DNA from: Microbacterium sp. 11MF
Lineage (GTDB): Bacteria; Actinomycetota; Actinomycetes; Actinomycetales; Microbacteriaceae
Direction of reading: 5' to 3'
Assembly (NCBI RefSeq): GCF_000383475.1
Contig: NZ_KB911460.1
Coordinates: 868,001-932,000, forward strand
DNA length: 64,000 nucleotides
Shown piece by piece: positions 24,476 to 32,049 of the stretch. A program made the translations under genes and the position numbers. Every line of letters begins with the position of its first letter. The first letter of the stretch is position 1. The notes below the pieces were generated by a model. It saw only the letters and a program-made list of their open reading frames with translations. It made no database searches and was not told the DNA's origin.

Positions 24476-25462
24476 ATGCGCAGCATCCGTCCCCTCACCG
24501 CCACCCCGCTCGTCGCGCTCGCGGCCGTCATCCTCGCCGGATGCGCGGGCACGACCGCCGACGCAGAGCCCGCCGCCGAGGCGGACGCAACGACCGTCAC
24601 GGTGGAGGACAACCACGGTGAGCAGACCGTCACGACCCCGCCGAAGCGCGTCGTGGCGACCGACAACCGCACGATCGCGATGCTCGACGCCTGGGGCGTC
24701 GACGTCGTCGGCGCGCCGCTCGACATCTTCCCGGCCGGGCTGTCGTTCAAGGACGACCCCGACGTCGCCAACCTCGGCAACCACCGCGAGCCCGATCTCG
24801 AAGCCGTCGTCGCCGCCGACCCCGACCTCATCGTCAACGGTCAGCGCTTCTCGACGTACTACGGCGACTTCACGACACTCGTCCCGGACGCCGCGATCGT
24901 CGAGCTCGACCCGCGCGACGGCGAGCCGCTCGACGCGGAGCTGAAGCGCCAGGTCACCGCGCTCGGCGAGATCTTCGGAAAGCAGGACGAAGCGGCAGCC
25001 CTCGTCAACGACTTCGACGCCGCGATCGAGCGCGCGAAGGCCGCGTACGACAAGAGCGAGACGGTGATGGGCGTCATCACCTCGGGCGGCGAGATCAACT
25101 ACGCCGCGCCGACGACCGGTCGCACCCTCGGGCCGGTGTACGACATCCTCGGGCTCACCCCGGCGCTCGACTCCGAGGGTTCGACCGACCACCAGGGCGA
25201 TGACATCTCGGTCGAGGCGGTCGCATCGTCGAACCCGGACTGGATCCTCGTGATGGATCGGGATGCCGCGGTCAGCGTCAACACCGACGAGGCGTACACG
25301 CCCGCCAACGACCTGATCAGCGACTCCGAGGCGCTGCAGAACGTGACCGCCGTGAAGGAGGGCAACGTCGTCTACATGCCGCAGGGCACCTACCTGAATG
25401 AGGGTATCGAGACGTACACCCAGTTCTTCAGCGACCTGGCTGACGCCCTCGAAGGTCGATGA
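24476..25462 (+). CDS. Siderophore ABC transporter substrate-binding lipoprotein
   Basis: A 328-aa FecB/YclQ-like binding protein. The signal peptide ends in lipobox ILAGCAGT. The two-lobed PBP2-III fold has TPPKRVVATDNRTIAMLDAWGVDVVG in lobe 1, DPDLIVNGQRF, then a lobe-2 region SSNPDWILVMDRD and VTAVKEGNVVYMPQGTYL. Similarity in pattern to FatB/YclQ suggests a catecholate or petrobactin-type ferric siderophore, but no ligand residues prove it. RBS AGGAG precedes the ATG. First gene of a four-gene importer whose members overlap by 4-8 nt; expected to be under the DtxR box upstream. Confidence 0.9.
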   Translation: MRSIRPLTATPLVALAAVILAGCAGTTADAEPAAEADATTVTVEDNHGEQTVTTPPKRVVATDNRTIAMLDAWGVDVVGAPLDIFPAGLSFKDDPDVANLGNHREPDLEAVVAADPDLIVNGQRFSTYYGDFTTLVPDAAIVELDPRDGEPLDAELKRQVTALGEIFGKQDEAAALVNDFDAAIERAKAAYDKSETVMGVITSGGEINYAAPTTGRTLGPVYDILGLTPALDSEGSTDHQGDDISVEAVASSNPDWILVMDRDAAVSVNTDEAYTPANDLISDSEALQNVTAVKEGNVVYMPQGTYLNEGIETYTQFFSDLADALEGR

Positions 25463-26451
25463 CCGACACCCTCTCGGCGCCCGCGGTCAGCCGACGCTCC
25501 CGCGGGCGCCTGCTCACCTGGCCCCTCGTCGGCGGCATCGCCGTCGTCGGGGGGCTGGTGGTCCTGTCGCTCTTCGTCGGCGTCTACGACGTGATCGGCA
25601 CGGACGACGGCGCGGAGATGTTCGCGATCACCCGGATCCCGCGGACGGTCGGACTCGTCCTCGCGGGAGCGGCGCTGGCCATGTGCGGCCTCGTCATGCA
25701 GCAGCTGACGCAGAACCGGTTCGTCGAGCCGACCACGACCGGCACTACCGAATGGGCGGGCCTGGGTCTTCTCCTCGTCATGCTCGTCTTCCCCGACGCG
25801 CCGCTGATGGTGCGGATGGTCGGCGCGGTCGGCATGGCCTTCGTCGGCACGATGCTCTTCTTCCTCTTCCTGCGTCGCGTCATGCTGACCTCATCGATCA
25901 TCGTCCCGATCGTCGGCATGATGCTCGGCGCCGTCGTCGGCGCGGTGTCGACCTTCATCGCGCTGTCGACGAACCTCCTGCAGAGCATGGCGGCCTGGTT
26001 CACCGGGTCGTTCACCTCGGTGCTGCGGGGGCAGTACGAGCCGCTGTGGATCGTCCTGCTCGTCGTGGTCGCCGTGTTCATCACGGCGGACCGCTTCACG
26101 ATCGCCGGGCTCGGGCGCGACGTCGCGACGAATGTCGGCGTCGACTATTCGCGGGTGGTCCTCATCGGCACGGTGCTGATCGCCCTGGCGGCCGGTGTCG
26201 TCACCGTCGTCGTGGGCAATCTGCCGTTCCTCGGGCTCATCGTCCCGAATGTCGTGTCGCTCATCCGGGGCGACGATCTGCGCTCGAACCTGCCGTGGGT
26301 GGCGCTCGGCGGCATCGCACTGGTCACCGTGTGCGACATCCTCGCCCGCATCGTGAACGCACCCTTCGAGGTGCCCGTCTCGCTCATCCTCGCCATGATC
26401 GGGGCTGTCGTCTTCATCACCCTTCTCCTCCGGCAGCGTCGTCGTGGCTGA
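25459..26451 (+). CDS. FecCD family iron-siderophore permease (first)
   Basis: A 330-aa permease with about nine or ten hydrophobic helices. IPRTVGLVLAGAALAMCGLVMQQLTQNRFVEPTTTG is the family signature near the N terminus, and NLPFLGLIVPNVVSLIRG lies near the C terminus, where the coupling helix meets the ATPase. It pairs with the next gene as a heterodimeric channel for ferric siderophore. ATG overlaps the binding-protein stop (ATGA). Its end overlaps the next gene by 8 nt. Confidence 0.92.
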   Translation: MTDTLSAPAVSRRSRGRLLTWPLVGGIAVVGGLVVLSLFVGVYDVIGTDDGAEMFAITRIPRTVGLVLAGAALAMCGLVMQQLTQNRFVEPTTTGTTEWAGLGLLLVMLVFPDAPLMVRMVGAVGMAFVGTMLFFLFLRRVMLTSSIIVPIVGMMLGAVVGAVSTFIALSTNLLQSMAAWFTGSFTSVLRGQYEPLWIVLLVVVAVFITADRFTIAGLGRDVATNVGVDYSRVVLIGTVLIALAAGVVTVVVGNLPFLGLIVPNVVSLIRGDDLRSNLPWVALGGIALVTVCDILARIVNAPFEVPVSLILAMIGAVVFITLLLRQRRRG

Positions 26452-27457
26452 TTCCGTCGCGCTGTCGGGCGCCTTCCCGACCGCCCTGCGCGCTCGGCGG
26501 TACGCGCTCACCGTCGCGGTGCTCATCGTCCTCGCCGTCGTGGTGGCCGTCGGCATCCTCGCCTGGGACAACCCCGCACCCGCGGGCAGCGCCGGCTTCT
26601 GGCGGATTGCTCAGCTGCGGGTCACGAGCGTCGTCGTCATCGCGATCGTCGCCGTCTGCCAGGGGATCGCGACCATCACCTTCCAGACCGTGACCGGCAA
26701 CCGGATCGTCACGCCCTCGATCATGGGCTTCGAGTCGCTCTACACGGCGATCTCGACCGCCGCGATCTTCTTCTTCGGTGCGGCCGGCGCGCTGCTCGTC
26801 CAGGGCGCGGGGCCATATCTCCTGCAGATCCTCGCGATGCTCGCGTTCTCGGGTGTTCTCTACGGCTGGCTGCTCTCCGGCCGCTACGCGAACGTGCAGA
26901 TCATGCTGCTGGTCGGCATCATCCTGGGCGGAGCGCTGGCCGCGTTCTCGACGTTCCTTCAACGGATGCTGACGCCCACCGAGTTCGACCTGCTCACCGC
27001 GCGGCTCATCGGCAGCGTCGCAAACGCCGACGGCACGCACCTGCCGATCGCGATCCCGTTCGTCGTCGTCGCGGCGGGACTCATGGTGTGGGGAGGCGGC
27101 CGTCTCAATGTGCTCGGGCTGGGACGCGAGGTCGCCCTGAGTCTCGGGTCGTCACAGCGGCGCGACTCGATCCTGGCGCTGCTGCTCGTGTCGATCCTCA
27201 TGGCGGTCTCGACGTCGCTGATCGGGCCGATGACCTTCTTCGGCTTCCTTGTCGCGATGCTCACGTACCAACTGGCCGACACGTTCGACCATCGCCGGAT
27301 GTTTGCGCTCGCCGCGCTCGTCGGCTTCGTCGTGCTCGGCGGTGCCTACGTCGTGCTCAAGCACGTCTTCTACGCCGCCGGGTCGGTCGGTGTCATCGTC
27401 GAGATCGTCGGCGGCACGCTCTTCCTCATCCACCTGCTCCGAAAGGGACGCCTGTGA
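26444..27457 (+). CDS. FecCD family iron-siderophore permease (second)
   Basis: A 337-aa permease, the partner of the preceding one. The FecCD signature is visible in LRVTSVVVIAIVAVCQGIATITFQTVTGNRIVTPSIMG, with LIGPMTFFGFLVAMLTYQL near the C terminus. This variant, with GNRIVTPSIMGFESLYT, resembles the YclO/FatC half of petrobactin-type importers. GTG 26444 lies inside the end of the previous gene, and its TGA overlaps the GTG of the ATPase gene, so the operon is fully coupled. Confidence 0.92.
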   Translation: MADSVALSGAFPTALRARRYALTVAVLIVLAVVVAVGILAWDNPAPAGSAGFWRIAQLRVTSVVVIAIVAVCQGIATITFQTVTGNRIVTPSIMGFESLYTAISTAAIFFFGAAGALLVQGAGPYLLQILAMLAFSGVLYGWLLSGRYANVQIMLLVGIILGGALAAFSTFLQRMLTPTEFDLLTARLIGSVANADGTHLPIAIPFVVVAAGLMVWGGGRLNVLGLGREVALSLGSSQRRDSILALLLVSILMAVSTSLIGPMTFFGFLVAMLTYQLADTFDHRRMFALAALVGFVVLGGAYVVLKHVFYAAGSVGVIVEIVGGTLFLIHLLRKGRL

Positions 27458-28209
27458 TCTCTCTCACCGCCGTCGAGAAGCGCTACAGCACCCAGGTCGC
27501 GATCGGCCCCGTGACCCTCGACCTGCCCGCGGGCGGCATCACCGCGCTCATCGGGCCGAACGGCGCCGGCAAGTCCACGCTGTTGACGATGATCGGCCGT
27601 CTGCTGCCCGCCGACGCCGGGTCGATTTCGGTCGGGGGACACGACGTCGCGGCGGTGAAGTCGCGGGAGCTCGCGAAGGTCGTCGCGATCCTTCGGCAGG
27701 AGAACCATTTCGTCACTCGTCTGACGGTGCGGCAGCTGGTCGGTTTCGGTCGGTATCCGCATTCGCAGGGCCGCCTCACGGTCGACGACGAGCGGATCAT
27801 CGACCGGTCCATCGACTTCCTCGGCCTGGACGGGCTCGAGGGTCGGTACCTCGACGAGCTGTCGGGCGGGCAGCGTCAGCGCGCCTACGTGGCGATGGTG
27901 CTCGCACAGGACACGGAGTACGTGTTGCTCGATGAGCCGCTCAACAACCTCGACATCCAGCACGCCGTGCAGATGATGAGCCACCTGCAGCGCGCCGCGC
28001 GCGAGCTGGGTCGCACGATCGTCGTCGTGCTGCACGACATCAACTTCGCCGGTCACTACGCGGATCGGGTGTGCGCCATGAAGGACGGGTGCGTTGCTGC
28101 GTTCGGGACGCCTGACGAGATCATCCGCGGGGATGTCTTGACGGGGATCTTCGATACGCCGGTCGATGTGGTCGACGGTCCGCGGGGGCGGCTGGCGGTG
28201 TACTACTGA
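27454..28209 (+). CDS. Iron-siderophore ABC transporter ATP-binding protein
   Basis: A 251-aa FepC/YclP-like ATPase. Walker A is GPNGAGKST, the Q loop lies in VVAILRQENHF, the signature is LSGGQRQRAYVAMVLAQ, Walker B is YVLLDEPLNNLD, and the switch His is in VVVLHDINFAGHYAD. It energises import by the two FecCD permeases. GTG 27454 overlaps the preceding stop. The earlier part of the open frame is out-of-frame permease sequence. Last gene of the iron operon; a short hairpin begins right after the stop. Confidence 0.93.
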   Translation: MISLTAVEKRYSTQVAIGPVTLDLPAGGITALIGPNGAGKSTLLTMIGRLLPADAGSISVGGHDVAAVKSRELAKVVAILRQENHFVTRLTVRQLVGFGRYPHSQGRLTVDDERIIDRSIDFLGLDGLEGRYLDELSGGQRQRAYVAMVLAQDTEYVLLDEPLNNLDIQHAVQMMSHLQRAARELGRTIVVVLHDINFAGHYADRVCAMKDGCVAAFGTPDEIIRGDVLTGIFDTPVDVVDGPRGRLAVYY

Positions 28210-28228
28210 CGCGGTCGGTCTGACCGCG
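28210..28228 (+). terminator. Short hairpin after the iron-importer operon
   Basis: CGCGGTC (28210-28216) and GACCGCG (28222-28228) pair perfectly with a 5-nt loop, starting directly after the stop codon. There is no T tract, so this is at best a weak or Rho-assisted terminator. Confidence 0.35.
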
Positions 28229-28319
28229 CGGGCGATGGGTGTGGGGGAGTTCGTTAGCCGATGTTTGTGGCGCGACGACGCACCTTGCGCTCGCCGCACG
28301 CGTCAGCGAGCCTGAGGCC

Positions 28320-28718
28320 ATGTGGGATCGCGAGGCAGCGGCGGTAGCCGCCAACGACTGGATCGGCCGATACGTCCGTGCGTGGGGGACCAACGACCCG
28401 GACGACATCCGGTCTCTGTTCACGCCAGACGCGGAGTACCGCGACGGCCCCTCGACCGAGCCATGGATCGGCCACGACGCCATCCTCGCGGGTTGGCTCG
28501 GTCAGAAGGATGAGCCCGGCACGTGGTCATTCGAGCATGAGCTCACGGCGGTCGACGGCGACATCGCGATCATCCGCGGCCGGACCAGCTACCCGGGCGC
28601 AACGACGAAGAGTCGGCGCTACGACAACCTCATGGTCATTCGCTTGACGGATGACGGCCGCGCGAGGTCGTTCACCGATTGGTATGTGACATCGGCCGCA
28701 GCGGAGACGGAAGAGTAG
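28320..28718 (+). CDS. NTF2-like (SnoaL-fold) protein
   Basis: A 132-aa protein with the NTF2-like cone fold: WIGRYVRAWGTNDPDDIRSLFTPDAEYRDGPSTEPWIGHDAILAGWL is the usual helix-strand opening, then FEHELTAVDGDIAIIRGRTSY and a C-terminal LTDDGRARSFTDWYV strand. Members bind small ligands or act as isomerases or cyclases; this one has no assigned substrate. ATG 28320 was chosen because the family domain begins a few residues later; GAGCCT lies 6 nt upstream. Transcribed alone, convergent with the acyltransferase gene. Confidence 0.78.
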   Translation: MWDREAAAVAANDWIGRYVRAWGTNDPDDIRSLFTPDAEYRDGPSTEPWIGHDAILAGWLGQKDEPGTWSFEHELTAVDGDIAIIRGRTSYPGATTKSRRYDNLMVIRLTDDGRARSFTDWYVTSAAAETEE

Positions 28719-28746
28719 GACCTCTTGTCGCCGAATTTTGGTGCGG

Positions 28747-29334
28747 CTAAGCCGAGGCTGCCGGCCGAGGCTCGTCCTCTTCGCGCAAGCGAGGCTCGAC
28801 GCGTCGAGCAGGACGCAGCCCCGACTTGTCGGAGTAGAACGTGCGAATGGCATCCATGTCCGCGCCGACGTCGCCGGTGAGCGTGAGCGTCGGCCCCAGT
28901 CCGGTTGTCATGGTCGAGCGATCCACGTATCCGAGCGTGACGCCAAGGTCGGCCTCTCGGGCGATGCGGTAGAAGCCCGACTTCCAGTGTTCGACGCCGC
29001 CGCGCGTGCCTTCGGGCGTCACCACGAGGCCGAAGACCTCGCCGTCACGGATGCGGCGGACGAGAGCGTCGACCACCCCGGTGGGGTTCGCTCTGTCGAC
29101 CGGGATGCCGCCGATCGAGCGCATCAGTGGGCCGCGCCAGCCGCGAAAGAGGCTCTCTTTGCCCAGCCAGCGGAAGCGCATCTTCAGGCGCCACGCGATC
29201 GCCAGCATGAGCACGAAGTCCCAGTTGGAGGTGTGCGGCGCCCCGAGGACGACGGTAGATCGGGTCGGCGCGGGCTCAGTTGCGAGCGTCCATCTGCTGA
29301 ATGTCCAATAGACCCGGGCGACGAGGCGGAGCAT
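28747..29334 (-). CDS. 1-acyl-glycerol-3-phosphate acyltransferase-like protein
   Basis: A 195-aa PlsC-fold acyltransferase. The catalytic H-x4-D motif appears as HTSNWDF, GKESLFRGWRGPLMRSIGGIPVDR is the second block, and VTPEGTRG is the third (normally FPEGTRS). There is no long transmembrane anchor, only a short hydrophobic N terminus. It belongs to the short soluble-like branch often annotated as an acyltransferase of unknown acceptor. TACGGT (29341-29346, minus strand) lies 6 nt before the ATG, consistent with leaderless expression. Confidence 0.82.
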   Translation of the reverse strand: MLRLVARVYWTFSRWTLATEPAPTRSTVVLGAPHTSNWDFVLMLAIAWRLKMRFRWLGKESLFRGWRGPLMRSIGGIPVDRANPTGVVDALVRRIRDGEVFGLVVTPEGTRGGVEHWKSGFYRIAREADLGVTLGYVDRSTMTTGLGPTLTLTGDVGADMDAIRTFYSDKSGLRPARRVEPRLREEDEPRPAASA

Positions 29335-29402
29335 TCCGCAACCGTAACGCTCCCGCGCTGTCGACGGCTCGAGGCGCCGGGTCGACTCTCAGGTTGCCGC
29401 GG

Positions 29403-29473
29403 TAGCGTTGGGATCGATAGGCGGACTTCTCATTCGTCTCGCCCCGGCTGTGTGGTAACAGTCGGGGCTTTTT
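29403..29473 (+). ncRNA. Candidate small RNA with its own promoter hexamer and intrinsic terminator
   Basis: In the 291-bp gene-free gap between the divergent acyltransferase and lipoprotein genes, TAGCGT (29403-29408) matches the local -10 pattern but is not followed by a start codon. About 33 nt later GCCCCGGCTGT (29441-29451) pairs with ACAGTCGGGGC (29458-29468), followed by TTTTT: a textbook intrinsic terminator. The implied RNA is about 59 nt (roughly 29415-29473) and has no ATG. The rest of the gap shows nothing else. Confidence 0.5.
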
Positions 29474-29625
29474 CTTGCTCGGATGTCCCGCGGCTACGAG
29501 CGCGGGCAGCCGCCCGTCATTCGCCCCAGCGCTCGTCGGACTCCTTGAGTCTCTTGAGCTTGGACTACGGTCTCCGCTTTCACTGCACCCTCGGCCGATC
29601 CTGCTTCGCACGTAACGTGGCGCCC

Positions 29626-30153
29626 ATGAGCCGACGCCCGATGTGGACTGCCGCTGTGATGCTCGCCGCGTCGATGGTGCTCGCGGGGTGTGTCTCCACG
29701 ACCGACCTGAGCGATGACCCGACGACGACTCCGCCGCCGGTGAGGCCTTCTCCCACGCCGTCCGTCCCCAGCGCTCCCGCGACGGTCGATGGCGACTATG
29801 CCGTACCCGGCGTCGCTGACGACGAGCTCTCGCGGATCACCTTCGTCGCCGAGGGGGCCGACGGCGTTTCCGAAGGCGAGGCGACCGTCTCGGGTGTGGT
29901 GAAGGCCGGGGAGCGGTACGTGATCGACTTCGACTGCAGTCCGTCGACTGCCCGGGTGACGCTCGAATGGACCCCGGCTCCCGCCGAAGGCGAGGAACCG
30001 GCCAATCCCGTCGGGCCGACGTCCGTCACCCAGGATTGTGGCGCGCCCGGCAGGATCGAGGGCATCGCCTACGACGCGGACACCCTCGTGCAGCTCAAGA
30101 TGTTCGCGGATGAATTGAACGCGGGCTGGGCCGTCCTCCGCCCCGGCGGCTGA
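29626..30153 (+). CDS. Secreted lipoprotein with proline/threonine linker
   Basis: A 175-aa lipoprotein. The signal peptide ends in lipobox VLAGCVST; a Pro/Thr/Ser linker (residues ~28-55) tethers a small beta-rich domain containing a Cys pair (DFDCSPS and TQDCGAPG) that could form a disulfide. No enzymatic motif. ATG 29626 is chosen because TAACGT (29613-29618) sits 7 nt upstream and the signal peptide begins there; the much longer open frame upstream crosses non-coding sequence. Downstream lies tRNA-Lys on the other strand. Confidence 0.75.
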   Translation: MSRRPMWTAAVMLAASMVLAGCVSTTDLSDDPTTTPPPVRPSPTPSVPSAPATVDGDYAVPGVADDELSRITFVAEGADGVSEGEATVSGVVKAGERYVIDFDCSPSTARVTLEWTPAPAEGEEPANPVGPTSVTQDCGAPGRIEGIAYDADTLVQLKMFADELNAGWAVLRPGG

Positions 30154-30162
30154 CAACAGAGG

Positions 30163-30235
30163 TGGGCCCCGTGGGGCTCGAACCCACGACCCGCGGATTA
30201 AAAGTCCGATGCTCTACCGACTGAGCTAGAGGCCC
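30163..30235 (-). tRNA. tRNA-Lys (anticodon TTT)
   Basis: On the minus strand a 73-nt cloverleaf is complete. Acceptor GGGCCTC pairs with GGGGCCC (one U-G) with discriminator A. The D arm contains CTAGCTCAGTCGGTAGAGC, the anticodon loop is CTTTTAA, and the T arm is CGTGGGTTCGAGCCCCACG. CCA is not encoded as such, because CC is followed by T. It lies between convergent protein genes. Confidence 0.96.
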
Positions 30236-30274
30236 TCAGTGATCCAGCCTAATAGGCGAGGGTGGAGGCATCCG

Positions 30275-30451
30275 TCACTTGATGCTCTTCTGCGAGCTGA
30301 AGATGATGCCGAACATGATCCCGAACGAGAGGCCGAAGGCAGCGCCGAGGCCGATGTTGTCGAGGAAGAGCATTCCGGCGATCGTGCCGCCGATCATTCC
30401 GAACGCGATCCACAGTCCGAACGACATCTCCTGCTTGTTGTTCTCCGCCAT
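30275..30451 (-). CDS. Small membrane protein, 58 aa
   Basis: ATG 30451 to TGA 30275 encodes a 58-residue protein. It begins MAENNKQEMSFGLWIAFGMI and has two Gly-rich hydrophobic helices (GLWIAFGMIGGTIAGMLFL and IGLGAAFGLSFGIMFGIIF) and a basic end KSIK. The alternating Gly/small pattern suggests packed helices, as in small glycine-zipper membrane proteins. TAGCGT on the minus strand (30458-30463) lies exactly 6 nt before the ATG, which supports expression. Function unknown; it resembles short actinobacterial membrane proteins of the same type. Confidence 0.72.
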   Translation of the reverse strand: MAENNKQEMSFGLWIAFGMIGGTIAGMLFLDNIGLGAAFGLSFGIMFGIIFSSQKSIK

Positions 30452-30504
30452 GCTTCGACGCTAGGCAGGATGCACGCCCGCGGCATCCCCCGGAAGAAGG
30501 AAAC

Positions 30505-30554
30505 GCAAAAGGAGGCGGCGCCGCCGAAGCCCGCAGAGCTTCGACGACGCCGCC
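30505..30554 (-). terminator. Intrinsic terminator of the FAS1 lipoprotein gene
   Basis: On the minus strand a 17-bp stem (30538-30554 with 30514-30530, two G-U pairs) with a 7-nt loop is followed by TCCTTTTG. It lies 18 bp after the stop of the fasciclin gene. The stem plus T-rich tail is a good intrinsic terminator. Confidence 0.8.
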
Positions 30555-30571
30555 GGTCAGGAGACCGTGAA

Positions 30572-31246
30572 TTACATCGGGGGCATCAGCACCGAGTCGA
30601 TGAGGTACACGGTTGCGTTCGCGGTCTCGACGCCACCGCAGATGACCTTGGCGTCGTTGACCATGAGCTCGTCGCCCGAGCCGGTGACCTCGAGGTCCTG
30701 GCCCTCGACGGTCTTGTGGGTGCCGTCGATGTCAGCCGGAGCGATCTCGCCGGGGACCACGTGGTACGTGAGGATCTTGGTCAGCGTGGCCGAGTCGGTC
30801 TTGAGGCCGTCGATCGTGGCGGCCGGGATCTTGGCGAACGCGTCGTCAACGGGAGCGAAGACGGTGAACTTGTCGCCGTTCAGGGTGTCGACGAGGTTGA
30901 CGTCGGGGTTCAGCTGGCCGCTGACAGCAGCGGTGAGCGTCTTGAGAAGCGGGTTGTTCGAGGCCGCGGTCGCAACCGGGTCCTTCGACATGCCCTCGAC
31001 CGAGCCGGCGCCGTCCGGAACAGCTGCCGCGTAGTCCGCGCAGCCGGGACCGACGAGGTTCGACGCGGTGTCCATGCCGCCTTCGGTGGCCTCGGGCGAT
31101 GCCGACTCCATCGGAGCCTGCGACTGCATGCCGTCATCGGTGTTCCCGGCCTCGGGCGTCGCGCTCGACGAGCAACCGGCCAGGGCGAAAGCGCCGGCCA
31201 GCGTCAGAGAGAGTGCTGCGGTCATCTTCTTCTTCGTGCTGAGCAT
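30572..31246 (-). CDS. Fasciclin (FAS1) domain lipoprotein, MPT83-like
   Basis: A 224-aa lipoprotein. The signal ends in lipobox ALAGCSSS; a linker rich in Met, Ala, Glu and Pro leads to one FAS1 domain (about 90-224). H1 and H2 motifs are clear: [15 protein letters not shown] and [11 protein letters not shown], with a [14 protein letters not shown] end. FAS1 domains mediate adhesion or surface binding. The gene diverges from sigK-rskA, as mpt83/mpt70 associate with SigK in mycobacteria. RBS GGAGGA precedes ATG 31246, and an ECF-type promoter is visible upstream. Confidence 0.9.
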   Translation of the reverse strand: MLSTKKKMTAALSLTLAGAFALAGCSSSATPEAGNTDDGMQSQAPMESASPEATEGGMDTASNLVGPGCADYAAAVPDGAGSVEGMSKDPVATAASNNPLLKTLTAAVSGQLNPDVNLVDTLNGDKFTVFAPVDDAFAKIPAATIDGLKTDSATLTKILTYHVVPGEIAPADIDGTHKTVEGQDLEVTGSGDELMVNDAKVICGGVETANATVYLIDSVLMPPM

Positions 31247-31294
31247 GATTTCCTCCATGTGTTGGGACCGCCCTCTGCGGCGGCGATAACAGGT

Positions 31295-31321
31295 CTTCGG
31301 AACCACTAGGCAAACGGATTG
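31295..31321 (-). promoter_or_regulatory. Candidate SigK-dependent promoter of the FAS1 lipoprotein gene
   Basis: Read on the minus strand, CAATCC (31316-31321) and CCGAAG (31295-31300) are 15 bp apart. They resemble the mycobacterial SigK elements CCATCC and CCGAAT, though the spacer is about one base short. The site lies about 49 bp upstream of the fasciclin ATG, leaving room for a leader with RBS. Confidence 0.45.
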
Positions 31322-31348
31322 CACATCTGCCGAGATTTTTTCCCGAGC

Positions 31349-31384
31349 GGTCGTTCCGGGGATCCGGGGGGCCACGGAACGACC
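31349..31384. repeat. Perfect 10-bp inverted repeat between fasciclin gene and sigK
   Basis: GGTCGTTCCG (31349-31358) and CGGAACGACC (31375-31384) pair perfectly around a 16-nt G-rich spacer. No T tract follows on either strand, so it is not an obvious terminator. It sits upstream of both divergent genes and may be an operator or a leader hairpin. Confidence 0.55.
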
Positions 31385-31461
31385 TCGATCTGCTCGTCTC
31401 ACCAGGACTTCCCACTCGCGCCTGCGCGTCTGGGTGCGCGCGTAATGGCATGCTTGTCGGA

Positions 31462-32049
31462 ATGGTTATCGACGGTGTTGAAGTCCCCGACGACGGGCAG
31501 GCGGCAGATCATGCCGGTGAGCTCCTCGTCCGCATCGCCGGTGGCGACCAGGCGGCCTTCGCAGAGCTCTACGACATGCTGTCCTCCCGCGTCTTCGGTC
31601 TGATCCGACGGGTCCTCGTCGACCCCTCCCAGAGCGAGGAAGTCCTGCAGGAGGTGTTCCTCGAGATTTGGCAATCCGCTTCCGCCTTCGCTCCGAACAA
31701 GGGTCAAGGAAGAAGCTGGATCCTGACGATGGCACATCGTCGGGCCGTGGATCGAGTTCGCGCTTCGCAGTCCAGTTCGGACCGCGATGCGCGAGTCGGA
31801 GCTCGTGACGCGTACACACAAGAAGAGAGCATCGCCGAGCAAGTCGAGCTGAGGATCGAAGGACGCCGCGTCGTGCGCGCACTCCGGACTCTGCCTGATG
31901 CCCAGCGTGAAGCACTGACCCTCGCCTACTTCGGGGGGTACAGCCAAAGCGAGATCGCAACGCTCCTCGGAGCACCGCTCGGAACGATCAAGACGCGAAT
32001 GCGCGATGGATTGAACCGCCTACGACAGGAGATGGGGGTGACACTGTGA
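31462..32049 (+). CDS. sigK: ECF RNA polymerase sigma factor, SigK-like
   Basis: A 195-aa ECF sigma factor. Region 2 contains [24 protein letters not shown] and [19 protein letters not shown] with [17 protein letters not shown]. Region 4 contains [45 protein letters not shown]. The neighbours identify it as SigK: its coupled anti-sigma RskA and the divergent FAS1 lipoprotein reproduce the mycobacterial regulon. ATG 31462 is preferred because CATGCT (31449-31454) lies 7 nt upstream; ATG 31450 would add four residues. The TGA overlaps the rskA GTG. Confidence 0.9.
   Translation: MVIDGVEVPDDGQAADHAGELLVRIAGGDQAAFAELYDMLSSRVFGLIRRVLVDPSQSEEVLQEVFLEIWQSASAFAPNKGQGRSWILTMAHRRAVDRVRASQSSSDRDARVGARDAYTQEESIAEQVELRIEGRRVVRALRTLPDAQREALTLAYFGGYSQSEIATLLGAPLGTIKTRMRDGLNRLRQEMGVTL

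Noticed and set aside
31349..31384. Intrinsic terminator
   Set aside because: No T tract on either strand, and it lies upstream, not downstream, of both flanking genes.
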